Assembly (NCBI GenBank): GCA_023430825.1
Contig: JAEYYL010000340.1
Coordinates: forward strand, 1 to 44,125
From: Verrucomicrobiota bacterium
GTDB lineage: Bacteria > Verrucomicrobiota > Verrucomicrobiia > Opitutales > Opitutaceae
Direction: 5' to 3'
DNA length: 44,125 nt
The notes under the pieces are model-generated. The model did not search any database. It saw only the letters and a program-made list of their open reading frames with translations, and had not been told where the DNA came from. The translations under genes and the position numbers were made by a program. Positions 1 to 10,106 of the stretch are shown piece by piece (position 1 is the stretch's first letter; every line of letters begins with the position of its first letter).

Positions 1-34
1 CCCCCGCCGCCCAAGCCGCGGCGCTCCCCGCGGC

Positions 35-1081
35 TCATTGGCCGAGCACCCACGCGAAGATCAACGGCGCCACGATCGTCGCATCGCTCTCCACGATGAA
101 CTTCGGCGTCGAGGCCGCGAGCTTGCCCCACGTGATCTTCTCGTTCGGCACCGCGCCCGAGTAGCTGCCGTAGCTCGTCGTCGAATCGCTGATCTGCGAG
201 AAATAACCCCACAGCGGCACGCCCGTGCGCTCGAGATCCTGGTGCAGCATCGGCACCACGCAGATCGGAAAATCGCCCGCGATGCCGCCGCCGATCTGGA
301 AGAACCCGATCGAGCCCTCGCCGTTGCGCAGCTTCTTCGCCGACTTCGTATACCACTCCGCCAGCGTCGTCATGTATTCGATGCCCGTGCGCACCGTGTG
401 CACGTTCTTCACGTCACCGCGAATCACCGCCGCCGCATACATGTTGCCCAGCGTCGCGTCCTCCCAGCCCGGCACGATCATCGGCAGGTTCTTTTCGCAC
501 GCCGCGACCATCCACGAGTTCTTCGGATCGATCTGGTAGCTCTTCTTCAATTTCCCCGAACGGAGAATCTTGAACATGAACTCGTGCGGGAAAAACCGCT
601 GCCCCGCCTTGTCCGCCGCCATCCATTCCTCGAGCACCGCCGCCTCGATCCGGCGCATCGCCTCCATTTCCGGAATGCAGGTGTCGGTCACGCGGTTCAT
701 GTGACGATCGAGCAGCTTTTGCTCGTCCGCCGCCGTGAGATCGCGGTAGTGCGGCACGCGCTCGTAGTAATCGTGCGCGACGAGGTTGAAAATATCCTCC
801 TCCAGATTCGCGCCGGTGCAGACGATCGCGTGCACCTTGTCCTGACGAATCATCTCCGCGAGCGAGAGGCCGAGCTCCGCCGTCGACATCGCGCCGGCCA
901 GCGTCACGAGCATCTTGCCGCCCGCCGCCAGATGCGTCTCGTAGCCCTTCGCCGAGTCGAGCAACGCCGCCGCGTTGAAGTGGCGGTAATTGCGGGCGAT
1001 GAATTTCGACACCGGCCCCTTCGACTTCGCGAGCGCTGCGTTGATGTCCTCGGGCCGTTTCGAACTGCGTTTGGCTTTCAT
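35..1081 (-). CDS. Deoxyhypusine synthase-like protein
   Basis: Predicted cytoplasmic, NAD-dependent aminobutyl-transfer enzyme of the deoxyhypusine/homospermidine synthase superfamily, 348 aa. The match is visible along the whole length: TGANLEEDIFNL near residue 90, IGGGIAGDFPICVVPM near 270, and the active-site stretch near the C-terminus ending in TWGKL, whose Lys (about residue 320) matches the catalytic lysine of the family. Bacteria lack eIF5A, so the product is more likely a polyamine such as homospermidine than hypusine; this is inference. I chose the ATG at 1081 because the 24 upstream codons do not look like the family. Divergent from the transporter at 1286. Confidence 0.85.
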   Translation of the reverse strand: MKAKRSSKRPEDINAALAKSKGPVSKFIARNYRHFNAAALLDSAKGYETHLAAGGKMLVTLAGAMSTAELGLSLAEMIRQDKVHAIVCTGANLEEDIFNLVAHDYYERVPHYRDLTAADEQKLLDRHMNRVTDTCIPEMEAMRRIEAAVLEEWMAADKAGQRFFPHEFMFKILRSGKLKKSYQIDPKNSWMVAACEKNLPMIVPGWEDATLGNMYAAAVIRGDVKNVHTVRTGIEYMTTLAEWYTKSAKKLRNGEGSIGFFQIGGGIAGDFPICVVPMLHQDLERTGVPLWGYFSQISDSTTSYGSYSGAVPNEKITWGKLAASTPKFIVESDATIVAPLIFAWVLGQ

Positions 1082-1111
1082 GTGTGCGGCGAACTTAGGC
1101 GCAGGAATCGC

Positions 1112-1270
1112 CCGCAAAGAAGCACAAAATGCGCAAATCTCGCCCGCGCTCACTTCGCCATGGAGCCGCGGCGCCCCCGCCGCGCCCCACGCTGCGAAAC
1201 CCCGTCACGCCCCCTTCACTCGTTCGCCCTCCACGCTTAACCTTCTTGCGCCTTCTGCGCCTTTTTGCGG
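1112..1270. repeat. Degenerate inverted repeat, GCGCAAAG class
   Basis: The left arm 1112-1140 begins CCGCAAAGAAGCACAAAA. The right arm 1241-1270, read in reverse complement, begins CCGCAAAAAGGCGCAGAA. The arms match at roughly three quarters of positions and flank about 100 bases of GC-rich DNA with no gene. It fills the divergent gap between the deoxyhypusine synthase-like gene and the transporter, so promoters for both must lie in or beside it. No clear -35/-10 pair was seen. Confidence 0.55.
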
Positions 1271-1285
1271 CCAATCTGCTTCCGG

Positions 1286-2188
1286 ATGTTCGCCGCCTTC
1301 CTCACGACGATCTTCTTCTCGCTCTCCGCGATCTTCGCGAACCGCAGCATCCGCGCCGTCGGCGCCACGCGCGCCAACCTTGGCCGGCTCGTCGTCGCCC
1401 TCGTGCTTCTCGGTGCCTACGCGCACACCGCCGGTCACGGCCTCGGCGGCGCCGGTCGCGACTGGTTTGTCCTGAGCGGAATCGTCGGCATGGGCCTCGG
1501 CGATCTCGCCACCTTCGCCGCCCTCCCGCTGCTCGGCGCGCGATTGACCGTGCTCGTGACGCAATGCCTCGCCGTCCCCATCGCCATGCTCGTCGAATGG
1601 CGGTGGCTCGGCACCACCCTCACCGCCGCGCAACTCCTCTGGGGTTTCGCGATCCTCGTCGGCGTCGCCATCGCACTCATGCCGTCGAAGCAGCATCCCC
1701 CGCGCGTGACGTTGAAAGCCGCCGGGTGGATCTTCGGCACGCTCGCCGCCGCCGGCCAGGGCCTCGGCGCCGTCCTCAGCCGCAAAGCCAACGCCCTCGC
1801 CACGCTCGCCGGCGAACCCGCCGACGGCATCACCGCCGCCTACCAACGCATCGCCGGCGGACTCGCCATCACGCTCCTCTATTTCGCCGCCCGCGCCCTG
1901 TTCCACTACCACCCGACCACCATGTCGCAATCTCCCCGCCGCCCCACCGCGCGCGACTGGTCGTGGGTCCCGTTCAACGCCGTGTGCGGCGCCGTGATCG
2001 GCGTCAGTTGTTATCAATGGGCGCTCGCGACCACGCCCAGCGGCCTCGTCCTCCCGATCGTCGCGTGCACGCCCCTCGTCATCGTGCCGCTGAGCTGGTG
2101 GCTCGAAAACGAACGCCCCACCCGCCGCTCGCTCGCCGGCGGCGCCGTTGCCGTCGCCGGCTGCATCGCCCTCGCCCTCGCCCGCTGA
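1286..2188 (+). CDS. EamA/DMT-family membrane transporter
   Basis: A 300-aa integral membrane protein of the drug/metabolite transporter superfamily. About ten hydrophobic segments form two EamA-like halves, split near residue 140 by a short polar linker (MPSKQHPPR). The first half has the typical small-residue motif GMGLGDLATFAALPLLGAR. The second ends in PIVACTPLVIVPLSWWLENE, the usual proline-rich end of the family before the last helix. Substrate cannot be read from the sequence. An in-frame codon lies seven residues upstream, but the ATG at 1286 gives a cleaner hydrophobic start. Confidence 0.8.
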   Translation: MFAAFLTTIFFSLSAIFANRSIRAVGATRANLGRLVVALVLLGAYAHTAGHGLGGAGRDWFVLSGIVGMGLGDLATFAALPLLGARLTVLVTQCLAVPIAMLVEWRWLGTTLTAAQLLWGFAILVGVAIALMPSKQHPPRVTLKAAGWIFGTLAAAGQGLGAVLSRKANALATLAGEPADGITAAYQRIAGGLAITLLYFAARALFHYHPTTMSQSPRRPTARDWSWVPFNAVCGAVIGVSCYQWALATTPSGLVLPIVACTPLVIVPLSWWLENERPTRRSLAGGAVAVAGCIALALAR

Positions 2189-2236
2189 CACCCCTCCAGC
2201 CCAACCCAACGAAAAACAACCGCGCCCCCCGAGGCA

Positions 2237-2257
2237 AAGTAACCCCATAGGTTACTT
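2237..2257. repeat. Perfect 8-bp inverted repeat
   Basis: AAGTAACC, five-base spacer CCATA, then GGTTACTT. It lies between the transporter stop (2188) and the ABC-F start (2374), 23 bases before the TGTCAT palindrome. There is no T-run after it, so an intrinsic terminator is unlikely; an operator or an mRNA hairpin is possible. Confidence 0.5.
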
Positions 2258-2280
2258 GGTTCAGCCGCGCTCCCCGACCC

Positions 2281-2303
2281 TTTGTCATATAATGGATGAC
2301 AAA
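2281..2303. repeat. TGTCAT-N7-ATGACA palindrome, copy 1
   Basis: Arms TTTGTCAT (2281-2288) and ATGACAAA (2296-2303) pair perfectly around ATAATGG. The 19-base core TGTCATATAATGGATGACA recurs exactly at 38284-38302, inside tatD. The centre contains TATAAT at 2288-2293, a perfect -10 hexamer, about 80 bases upstream of the ABC-F start codon, but no good -35 lies 16-18 bases before it. Confidence 0.75.
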
Positions 2304-2373
2304 CGTCCCTCGGCCCACGCGTGAATCCCGCCATTGACGAAGCCGCCGCCGTGCGGTCTTTTGACCCGTTCCG

Positions 2374-4248
<1,875 letters not shown>

Positions 4249-4317
4249 CCGCGCCTCGTCAAAGGGAGGCCCGCGTGAAATCGCCCGAGCAGGACGGGCC
4301 GGATTCGATCCTCCTTA

Positions 4318-4437
4318 ATTAACACAGAGGCCGCGGAGGACGCAGAGTCGACTCCCTTGCTCCGAACGGTCCCGTCCTCCGCGCTACCGATCGGAGATCG
4401 GAACCTCCTCCGCGATCTCCGCGCCCTCTGTGTTAAA
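4318..4437. repeat. Inverted repeat of the ACAGAGG class
   Basis: The left arm 4318-4347 starts TTAACACAGAGGCCGCGGAG. The right arm 4408-4437, in reverse complement, starts TTAACACAGAGGGCGCGGAG. It fills the gap between two convergent genes (ABC-F stop at 4248, nucleoside phosphorylase stop at 4485) and could act as a two-way transcription stop. A similar element lies at 43020-43092. Confidence 0.75.
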
Positions 4438-4452
4438 AAAACTGCCCTGCTC

Positions 4453-4487
4453 CCGTCTTCCGTCCTCCGTTTTCCGTCCCTCCGCTA
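4453..4487. repeat. Heptanucleotide array CCGTYYT
   Basis: Units CCGTCTT, CCGTCCT, CCGTTTT and CCGTCCC, then a degenerate TCCGCTA. The last unit contains the stop codon (TAG, read on the minus strand at 4485-4487) of the nucleoside phosphorylase gene. The period is 7, as in the other arrays in this window, but the motif differs. Confidence 0.7.
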
Positions 4488-5801
4488 CCCAATCATCCCC
4501 CCGATCAACCGCGGCGGCGTCACCGCTTCATCCACGATCTCGACCGCACCTTCGACAATCGACCTCGCCTCCGCCAGCGACCGCTCATCGCGCGCGTGGA
4601 TCACAGCGATCGTATCGCCTTCTTCAATACGCACGCCGACCTTCACCAGTGCGTCCACACCCACCGCCGGATCGACCTTGTCTTCCGCCCGCGCCCGACC
4701 CGCGCCGAGCCGCAACGCCGCGATCGCCACATCCATCGCGTTGACCTCCGCCACAAAACCGCCTCGCGCCGCCTTCACCTCGCGCCGCAACGGCGCCGCC
4801 GGCAGCTTCGCCGGATCGTCGATCACCCTCACGTCGCCGTCCTGCGCCGCGACGATCTCGCGGAATTTCTCGAACGCCGCGCCGCTTCGCACGCCCGCCG
4901 CCAGCTTCGCCCGCGCTTCCTCCGCCGTTTTCACGACGCCGCCGAGCAACAGCATCTGTTCGCCGAGCGCATACGTGACCTCCATCAAATCCGCCGGCCC
5001 CTCTCCGCGCAGGCACGCGATCGATTCCGCCACCTCGAGCGCGTTGCCCACCGCCCGTCCGAGGGGCTGTTCCATCCGCGTGAGCAACGCGCGCGTCGGC
5101 TTGCCCAGCCGCGTCGCCACCGCCACGAGCGTCTGCGCCAGCTCCCGCGCGCGCGCTTCGTCCTTCATGAACGCGCCGCTGCCGAACTTCACGTCGAGCA
5201 CGAGTGCATCGATCCCTTCCGCGAGTTTCTTGCTGAGGATGCTCGCACTGATCAGCGGAATGCACTCCACCGTCGCGGTCACGTCGCGCAGCGCGTAAAG
5301 TTTCTTGTCCGCCGGCGCCAGCTCCGCCGTCTGGCCGATGAGCGACACGCCCACCTTCTCCAGTTGCGCGCGATACTCCACCAGCGAGAGCCCCACGCGG
5401 AATCCCGGAATCGACTCGAGCTTGTCGAGCGTGCCGCCGCTGTGCCCGAGTCCGCGTCCGCTGATCATCGGCACCGCGACGCCGCAGACTGCCACCATCG
5501 GTGCGAGGTGCAGCGAGACCTTGTCGCCCACGCCGCCGGTCGAGTGCTTGTCGACCTTCGGCGCGCGCACGCTCGACAACTCCGCCACGATGCCCGACCG
5601 CATCATCGCCTCGGTCAGCGCCGCCGTCTCGTCCGTGTCCATCCCGCGCAGGAAAATCGCCATCAGCATCGCGCTCAACTGGTAGTCGGCCCACGAGCCA
5701 TCCGTCGCGCCGCGCACGAATGCCGCCAGCTCCGCGTGCGTGAGCGCATGACCGTCGCGTTTGCTCGCAATCACATGCTGCGGGAAAAGCTGCACACTCA
5801 T
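4485..5801 (-). CDS. deoA: Pyrimidine-nucleoside (thymidine) phosphorylase
   Basis: Cytoplasmic enzyme that splits thymidine or uridine with phosphate to give the base and a pentose 1-phosphate; 438 aa, the usual size. The family signature SGRGLGHSGGTLDKLES is near residue 115, preceded by the phosphate-binding run KHSTGGVGDKVS (about 85). DVKFGSGAFMK follows mid-protein, and the C-terminal lobe carries the expected glycine-rich barrel-sandwich region. The ATG at 5801 begins the conserved part; an in-frame TTG lies four codons upstream. Thymidine-specific and broad pyrimidine-specific members cannot be separated here, so the symbol is tentative. Confidence 0.88.
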   Translation of the reverse strand: MSVQLFPQHVIASKRDGHALTHAELAAFVRGATDGSWADYQLSAMLMAIFLRGMDTDETAALTEAMMRSGIVAELSSVRAPKVDKHSTGGVGDKVSLHLAPMVAVCGVAVPMISGRGLGHSGGTLDKLESIPGFRVGLSLVEYRAQLEKVGVSLIGQTAELAPADKKLYALRDVTATVECIPLISASILSKKLAEGIDALVLDVKFGSGAFMKDEARARELAQTLVAVATRLGKPTRALLTRMEQPLGRAVGNALEVAESIACLRGEGPADLMEVTYALGEQMLLLGGVVKTAEEARAKLAAGVRSGAAFEKFREIVAAQDGDVRVIDDPAKLPAAPLRREVKAARGGFVAEVNAMDVAIAALRLGAGRARAEDKVDPAVGVDALVKVGVRIEEGDTIAVIHARDERSLAEARSIVEGAVEIVDEAVTPPRLIGGMIG

Positions 5802-5879
5802 CCCGGCATCCAACTCCGCCGCCCGCCCGACGCAACGCGTTTGATGCGCGCCCCACCCCGGCGGCCAGCCCCGTGGCGT

Positions 5880-6650
5880 TCAGTTTTCCGGCAGGAACTT
5901 CGCGATGTCCGGAATCTCCTTCACGCGCCGCCCGCCATTGAGCCGCGCGAAATATGGATCTTCCTCCGGCGTCGCCTCCACTTCCTCGTCGCCCTCGGTC
6001 TCCTCGTCCTCGTCGATCTCCTCGCCCTCGGCGTCCGTGAAAATCCAGTCCTGCTCCTCGTCGAACACGTGCGACATCCGCCGCGCCTGCGGATCGAGCA
6101 CCAGCCCCGGATTCTTCACTTTGTCCGCCTTCACGAATTCGAAGAGCGCCGGGATATACTGCTTCTTGAAGTGACCCTGAAAATCGCTCAGCCACTTGTT
6201 CTCCACGCCTTCACGCCGGTTGAGCAGCACCACGTCCGAGAAATGCACACAGGCGTCATACCAAGCGAGCAACGCCGGATGCCGTGACGCCAGCGCGCAG
6301 TCGACCACGCACAACACGCGCGCCACTTCCCCGCCCTGCGCCTCGACCCACGCCTTGAAGACCTCCAATTGGTTCACCGGATTCGTCCGCCCGTCCGCGA
6401 TGAAAAACACCTGCGCCACCTCCGCCGGCAGCGTCCCCTCGATCGTCTCCCCGGTCCATCGCCACCGCTCCACGCGCGGCAACTTCGACGCCACCGGCTC
6501 GGCGATTTCGTTTTCCGACACCATCACCGCCGCGCGATCCGTCTCGTCCAACCCGCCCTCGATCAAGTCCGCCACGATCGCGCGACGGCCCGAGCCCGGC
6601 GTGCCGAGAATCAAATAAACGAGTGGCTTGTCGTGGGAGTCGGAAGACAT
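5880..6650 (-). CDS. CobW-like P-loop protein with altered Walker A
   Basis: A 256-aa soluble protein that begins like a CobW/UreG-type GTPase: strand VYLILGTPGSGRR (residues about 10-22), then later FFIADGRTNPV and DVVLLNRREGVENKW, which sit where the Walker B and NKxD guanine motifs would be. The Walker A lysine is replaced by Arg (GTPGSGRR) and NKxD reads NRRE, so nucleotide hydrolysis may be lost. The C-terminal quarter is extremely acidic (Glu/Asp runs), ending in a short basic-hydrophobic tail. It starts at the ATG at 6650, just after a REP-like repeat. Partner and substrate unknown. Confidence 0.6.
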   Translation of the reverse strand: MSSDSHDKPLVYLILGTPGSGRRAIVADLIEGGLDETDRAAVMVSENEIAEPVASKLPRVERWRWTGETIEGTLPAEVAQVFFIADGRTNPVNQLEVFKAWVEAQGGEVARVLCVVDCALASRHPALLAWYDACVHFSDVVLLNRREGVENKWLSDFQGHFKKQYIPALFEFVKADKVKNPGLVLDPQARRMSHVFDEEQDWIFTDAEGEEIDEDEETEGDEEVEATPEEDPYFARLNGGRRVKEIPDIAKFLPEN

Positions 6651-6659
6651 GGGTTGATC

Positions 6660-6750
6660 GGCAGGAGCCTGTTTGCAGGCGATGACGCGTTCCGGTGTGG
6701 CTCGCGGCGTGAGCCGCGGGATCGCCCTCGCCTGCAAGCAGGCTCCTACC
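6660..6750. repeat. REP-like inverted repeat A
   Basis: Outer arms 6660-6683 (GGCAGGAGCCTG then TTTGCAGGCGAT) and about 6729-6750 (CGCCTGCAAGCAGG then CTCCTACC) are near-perfect complements. The inner part holds a second GC-rich dyad (GGCTCGCGGCG...GAGCCGCGGG). It sits exactly between the aroC stop (6753) and the next start codon (6650). Same family as 13648-13725, 15530-15596 and 23091-23184. Confidence 0.85.
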
Positions 6751-6752
6751 TC

Positions 6753-7850
6753 CTAGAAGTCAAACGTGCGATTCTGCGCCGCGTGACGCAACCAGTGATC
6801 CACCAGCACGAGCGCCGTCATCGCCTCGACGATCGGCACCGCGCGCGGGAGCACACACGGATCGTGACGTCCCCGCGCCGCGAGTTCGGTCTCCGTGCCG
6901 CGAACATCGACCGTTTTCTGCGGCTGCAGGATCGTGGCCGTCGGTTTGAACGCCACGCGAAACACGATCTCCTCGCCGTTGCTGATCCCGCCCTGCACGC
7001 CACCCGAGCGATTCGTGGTCGTGTGCACCGCGCCCGCGCGCGACTCGAACGCATCGTTGTGCTCGGAGCCTTTCAACTGCGTCCCCGCGAACCCGCTGCC
7101 GATCTCGAATCCTTTCGTCGCCGGCAGCGACAGCATCGCTTTCCCCAGATCGGCCTCGAGCCGGTCGAACACCGGCTCGCCCAACCCCGCCGGCACGCCG
7201 CGCACGCGACACTCGATCACGCCGCCCACCGAATCGCCGACGCTGCGCACCGCCTTGATCCGCTCGATCATCGCCGCCGCGCTCGCCGCATGCGGACAAC
7301 GCACCGCATTCGCCTCGACCGCAGCCAGCGTCGGAAATTCCGTCAACGCCTCCGCCGGCGCCACGATGTCGTGAATTTGCGTCACGAATGCGCGCACCTC
7401 GACTTTTCCCGCTAGCCGCAAAATCTTCTGCGCAATTGCCCCCGCCGCTACGCGCCCGATCGTCTCGCGCGCCGAACTGCGCCCGCCGCCGCGATGATCG
7501 CGAACGCCATACTTCGCTTGATACGTGAAATCCGCGTGCGAAGGCCGGAATTTCTCCCGCATCTCATCATACGCGCCCGGCCGCTGGTCGGCATTGCGCA
7601 CGAGCAACGAAATCGGCACGCCCGTCGTCCGTCCTTCGAACACGCCCGACAGGATCTCCACGCGATCCTCCTCCTTTCGCGGCGTCACGATGTCGCTCTG
7701 TCCCGGCCGGCGCCGGTCGAGCTCCGCCTGAATTTCCTCCGCCGAAATCGGCAGCTTCGGCGGGCAGCCATCGATTACGACGCCAACCGCCGCGCCATGG
7801 CTCTCGCCCCAAGTGGTAATCCTGAAAAGTTTTCCGAAGCTGTTCGGCAT
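6753..7850 (-). CDS. aroC: Chorismate synthase
   Basis: Last step of the shikimate pathway: 5-enolpyruvylshikimate 3-phosphate to chorismate, with reduced FMN as cofactor, in the cytosol. 365 aa, normal length. Seen: N-terminal FGKLFRITTWGESHG with the catalytic His, VGVVIDGCPP, the arginine-rich RRRPGQSDIVTPRKE, GGGRSSARET mid-protein, GGVQGGISNGEEI, and HDPCVLPRAVPIVEAM near the end with the second active-site region. The ATG at 7850 is set by the conserved start MPNSFGKLF. Divergent from gspD; the 263-base gap between them shows no clear regulatory motif. Confidence 0.96.
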   Translation of the reverse strand: MPNSFGKLFRITTWGESHGAAVGVVIDGCPPKLPISAEEIQAELDRRRPGQSDIVTPRKEEDRVEILSGVFEGRTTGVPISLLVRNADQRPGAYDEMREKFRPSHADFTYQAKYGVRDHRGGGRSSARETIGRVAAGAIAQKILRLAGKVEVRAFVTQIHDIVAPAEALTEFPTLAAVEANAVRCPHAASAAAMIERIKAVRSVGDSVGGVIECRVRGVPAGLGEPVFDRLEADLGKAMLSLPATKGFEIGSGFAGTQLKGSEHNDAFESRAGAVHTTTNRSGGVQGGISNGEEIVFRVAFKPTATILQPQKTVDVRGTETELAARGRHDPCVLPRAVPIVEAMTALVLVDHWLRHAAQNRTFDF

Positions 7851-8113
7851 CGCGAACGCGCAGCGTTGGCCGCGCTCCGCAACCCGGCAAGCGACAAATC
7901 CCGCGCGCTCGAATCGGGGTGGATTAGCGACGGCATCCCACGCCCTTCGCCGCCTCTTGTCCTCCCGCCCCACCCAACTTCCCCCAAAGTTCCGGCAACC
8001 TTCCCGCCAGCTTGCCGTCACAGCACATCACCGTTTACAACCGCGGGGCATTCGCCTCTGATTTGCCCCCCGATTCCCGGGCCGCTCCCTTTCACTGCCT
8101 CCGCCTATTTTGC

Positions 8114-10099
8114 ATGAGCCTGCGTTCTCTTTGCCTCGCCCTCGCTGTCGCCCTGGCCGCCACGATTTCCGTCGCGCAATCCCCCGTCGCCGAAGCCGTT
8201 CCCACGCCCGAAGAACTCGTCGGTCCCATCAAACTCCCCGACGCCGACATCGACACCGTGCTCGGCCTGCTCGAGATCTACACCGGCCGCAGCATTCTCC
8301 GTCCGCAACAATTGCCGACGGCGACCTACCGGCTCGTCATCGACAAAAAAATTCCGAAGTCCGAGGCCGTTCTCGCGCTCGAAACCGTTCTCTCGCTCAA
8401 CCAGGTCGGCGTCGCCCCGCTCGGCGACAAGTTCCTGAAGGTCGTCGCGCTCTCGCAGGTGAAAACCGAGGCGCCGGAAATGATCACCGGCTCGACCTTT
8501 GACCTGCCGCCCAGCGGACGCATCGCGACGAAGCTCTTCCAACTCGCGTTCCTGCGCGTGAACGAATTCATCCCGCAGCTCACGCCGCTCCTCTCGCCCG
8601 GCGTCGCCAACGGCGTCGTCCCGCTCGACAAAGCCAACGCCGCGCTGATCACCGACACGATCAGCAACCTCCAGCGCGTCGAGCTGCTCATCGAGGAACT
8701 CGACCGCCCGATCATGCAGGGCCTCACGCCGAAATTCTACACGCTGCGCAACGGCGCCAAGGCGAGCGACCTCGTCGGCAAACTCCGCGCGATGTTCCAG
8801 GGCCCGCTGCAGAACCAGCTCGGCAGCTCGATCTCCTACAGCGCCGATGATCGCACGAATCAGATCATCCTCCTCGCCGACGAGCGCCAGATCCCGCTCT
8901 TCGACGACTTGATCGCGAAGCTCGACGTCCGCTCCGATCCCAACACGCGCAACGAGGTCATTTACCTGAAGCACGCGTCCGCGAAGGAAGTCGCCCCGCT
9001 GCTCAGCCAGCTCGTCTCCGGCCAGACCAGCGCCGCGCAGAAAGCCGGGGGCGGCGCGCGCCCGCTCAACCAGCCCAACCAACCCACGCCCGAGGCCGCC
9101 GCTGCGGTCGAATCCGTCGCGGGCGACGCCACAAACGAGTTCAGCAGCCTCATCACGATCCTCGCCGACGACCGAGCCAATGCCGTGGTCGTGTCCGGCA
9201 CCGTCGACGACATCCGCCTGATCCGCGAGCTGGTCGAAAAGATCGACATCATCCTCGCCCAAGTGCGCATCGAGGTGGTGATCGCAGAGGTCACCCTGAA
9301 TGACGGGATCAAAACCGGTTTGAATGCCGTGACCCTCACGGTGGGTCAGCAAGGCGGCTCGACGAAAGTCACCGACTTCGTCGGCGCCGTCGCCGGTTGG
9401 GAAATCTCCGCCGGCAAGGTCGATCCACTGTCGTTTGTCGCGAAGATGTCCGATATGGGCCAACGCTCGAACCTCAAGATCCTGTCCACGCCGAACATCA
9501 CCACCGTCCACAATAAGGAGGCCCAGATTCTCGTCGGCGAATCGCGCCCCATCATCACCGGTTCTCAATCGACGCCGTTGGGCAGCACAGTGCCAACCCA
9601 GAACCCCTACTCCACGGTGTCCCAAGTCACCTACAAGGACATCGCCATCGACCTCAAGGTCACCCCCCTGATCGGTGACGATGGCTCGATCCAGTTGAAA
9701 ATCGATCAGAAGGTGGACGACATCATCGACAACGTCCTTATCGACAACAATCTCCAACCCGTCATCGGCCGCCGCCAAGCCATCTCTTTCATCAACGTGA
9801 AGGACGGCGAACTCATCGTGCTGGGCGGACTGCAACGCTCCAAGAATAGCCGGAGTCGCTCGAAGATCGGCTTCCTCGCCGAAATCCCCATCCTTAGCCA
9901 CCTCCTCGGCGGCCGCAATAATTCCGTCGAACGCACCGAGCTCCTGCTCTTCATCCGCCCAAAGGTGATCCCGCCCGAAAACGGCACGGCCGACGCCACC
10001 AGCACGATCAACTCCCTCTCGAATCGCGACCAGATCAATCAATACCTGAGCGACCCGTCGAAGAATGCCGAGGAACCGCTGCTCGAAAAGCTCAAGTAG
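8114..10099 (+). CDS. gspD: Type II secretion secretin GspD
   Basis: Outer-membrane secretin of the type II secretion system, 661 aa with a signal peptide (MSLRSLCLALAVALAATISV, cleaved near AQS). Several periplasmic N-domains follow, each with the ring-forming KH-like pattern (for example VIYLKHASAKEVAPLLSQLV near residue 290). A Gly/Pro/Asn-rich loop near 320 precedes N3. The secretin core begins around 390, with IRVEVVIAEVTL-type sequence, VGESRPIITGSQ and VTPLIGDDGSIQLKI. It opens a plus-strand gspD-E-F group; gspE starts 8 bases after its stop. The symbol is by function; pilus secretin PilQ is less likely given the pseudopilin genes at 23-28 kb. Confidence 0.92.
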   Translation: MSLRSLCLALAVALAATISVAQSPVAEAVPTPEELVGPIKLPDADIDTVLGLLEIYTGRSILRPQQLPTATYRLVIDKKIPKSEAVLALETVLSLNQVGVAPLGDKFLKVVALSQVKTEAPEMITGSTFDLPPSGRIATKLFQLAFLRVNEFIPQLTPLLSPGVANGVVPLDKANAALITDTISNLQRVELLIEELDRPIMQGLTPKFYTLRNGAKASDLVGKLRAMFQGPLQNQLGSSISYSADDRTNQIILLADERQIPLFDDLIAKLDVRSDPNTRNEVIYLKHASAKEVAPLLSQLVSGQTSAAQKAGGGARPLNQPNQPTPEAAAAVESVAGDATNEFSSLITILADDRANAVVVSGTVDDIRLIRELVEKIDIILAQVRIEVVIAEVTLNDGIKTGLNAVTLTVGQQGGSTKVTDFVGAVAGWEISAGKVDPLSFVAKMSDMGQRSNLKILSTPNITTVHNKEAQILVGESRPIITGSQSTPLGSTVPTQNPYSTVSQVTYKDIAIDLKVTPLIGDDGSIQLKIDQKVDDIIDNVLIDNNLQPVIGRRQAISFINVKDGELIVLGGLQRSKNSRSRSKIGFLAEIPILSHLLGGRNNSVERTELLLFIRPKVIPPENGTADATSTINSLSNRDQINQYLSDPSKNAEEPLLEKLK

Positions 10100-10106
10100 T
10101 CGCTCC

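Noticed and set aside
38..2250. Long open frames antisense to or out of phase with the first two genes
   Set aside because: They are Arg/Ala/Pro-rich low-complexity translations expected opposite GC-rich genes, and the overlapping frames have clear family matches.
2256..2293. Full sigma-70 promoter using TATAAT at 2288
   Set aside because: No acceptable -35 box at 16-18 bases; the nearest TTG lies too far upstream. The -10 match may just be part of the palindrome.
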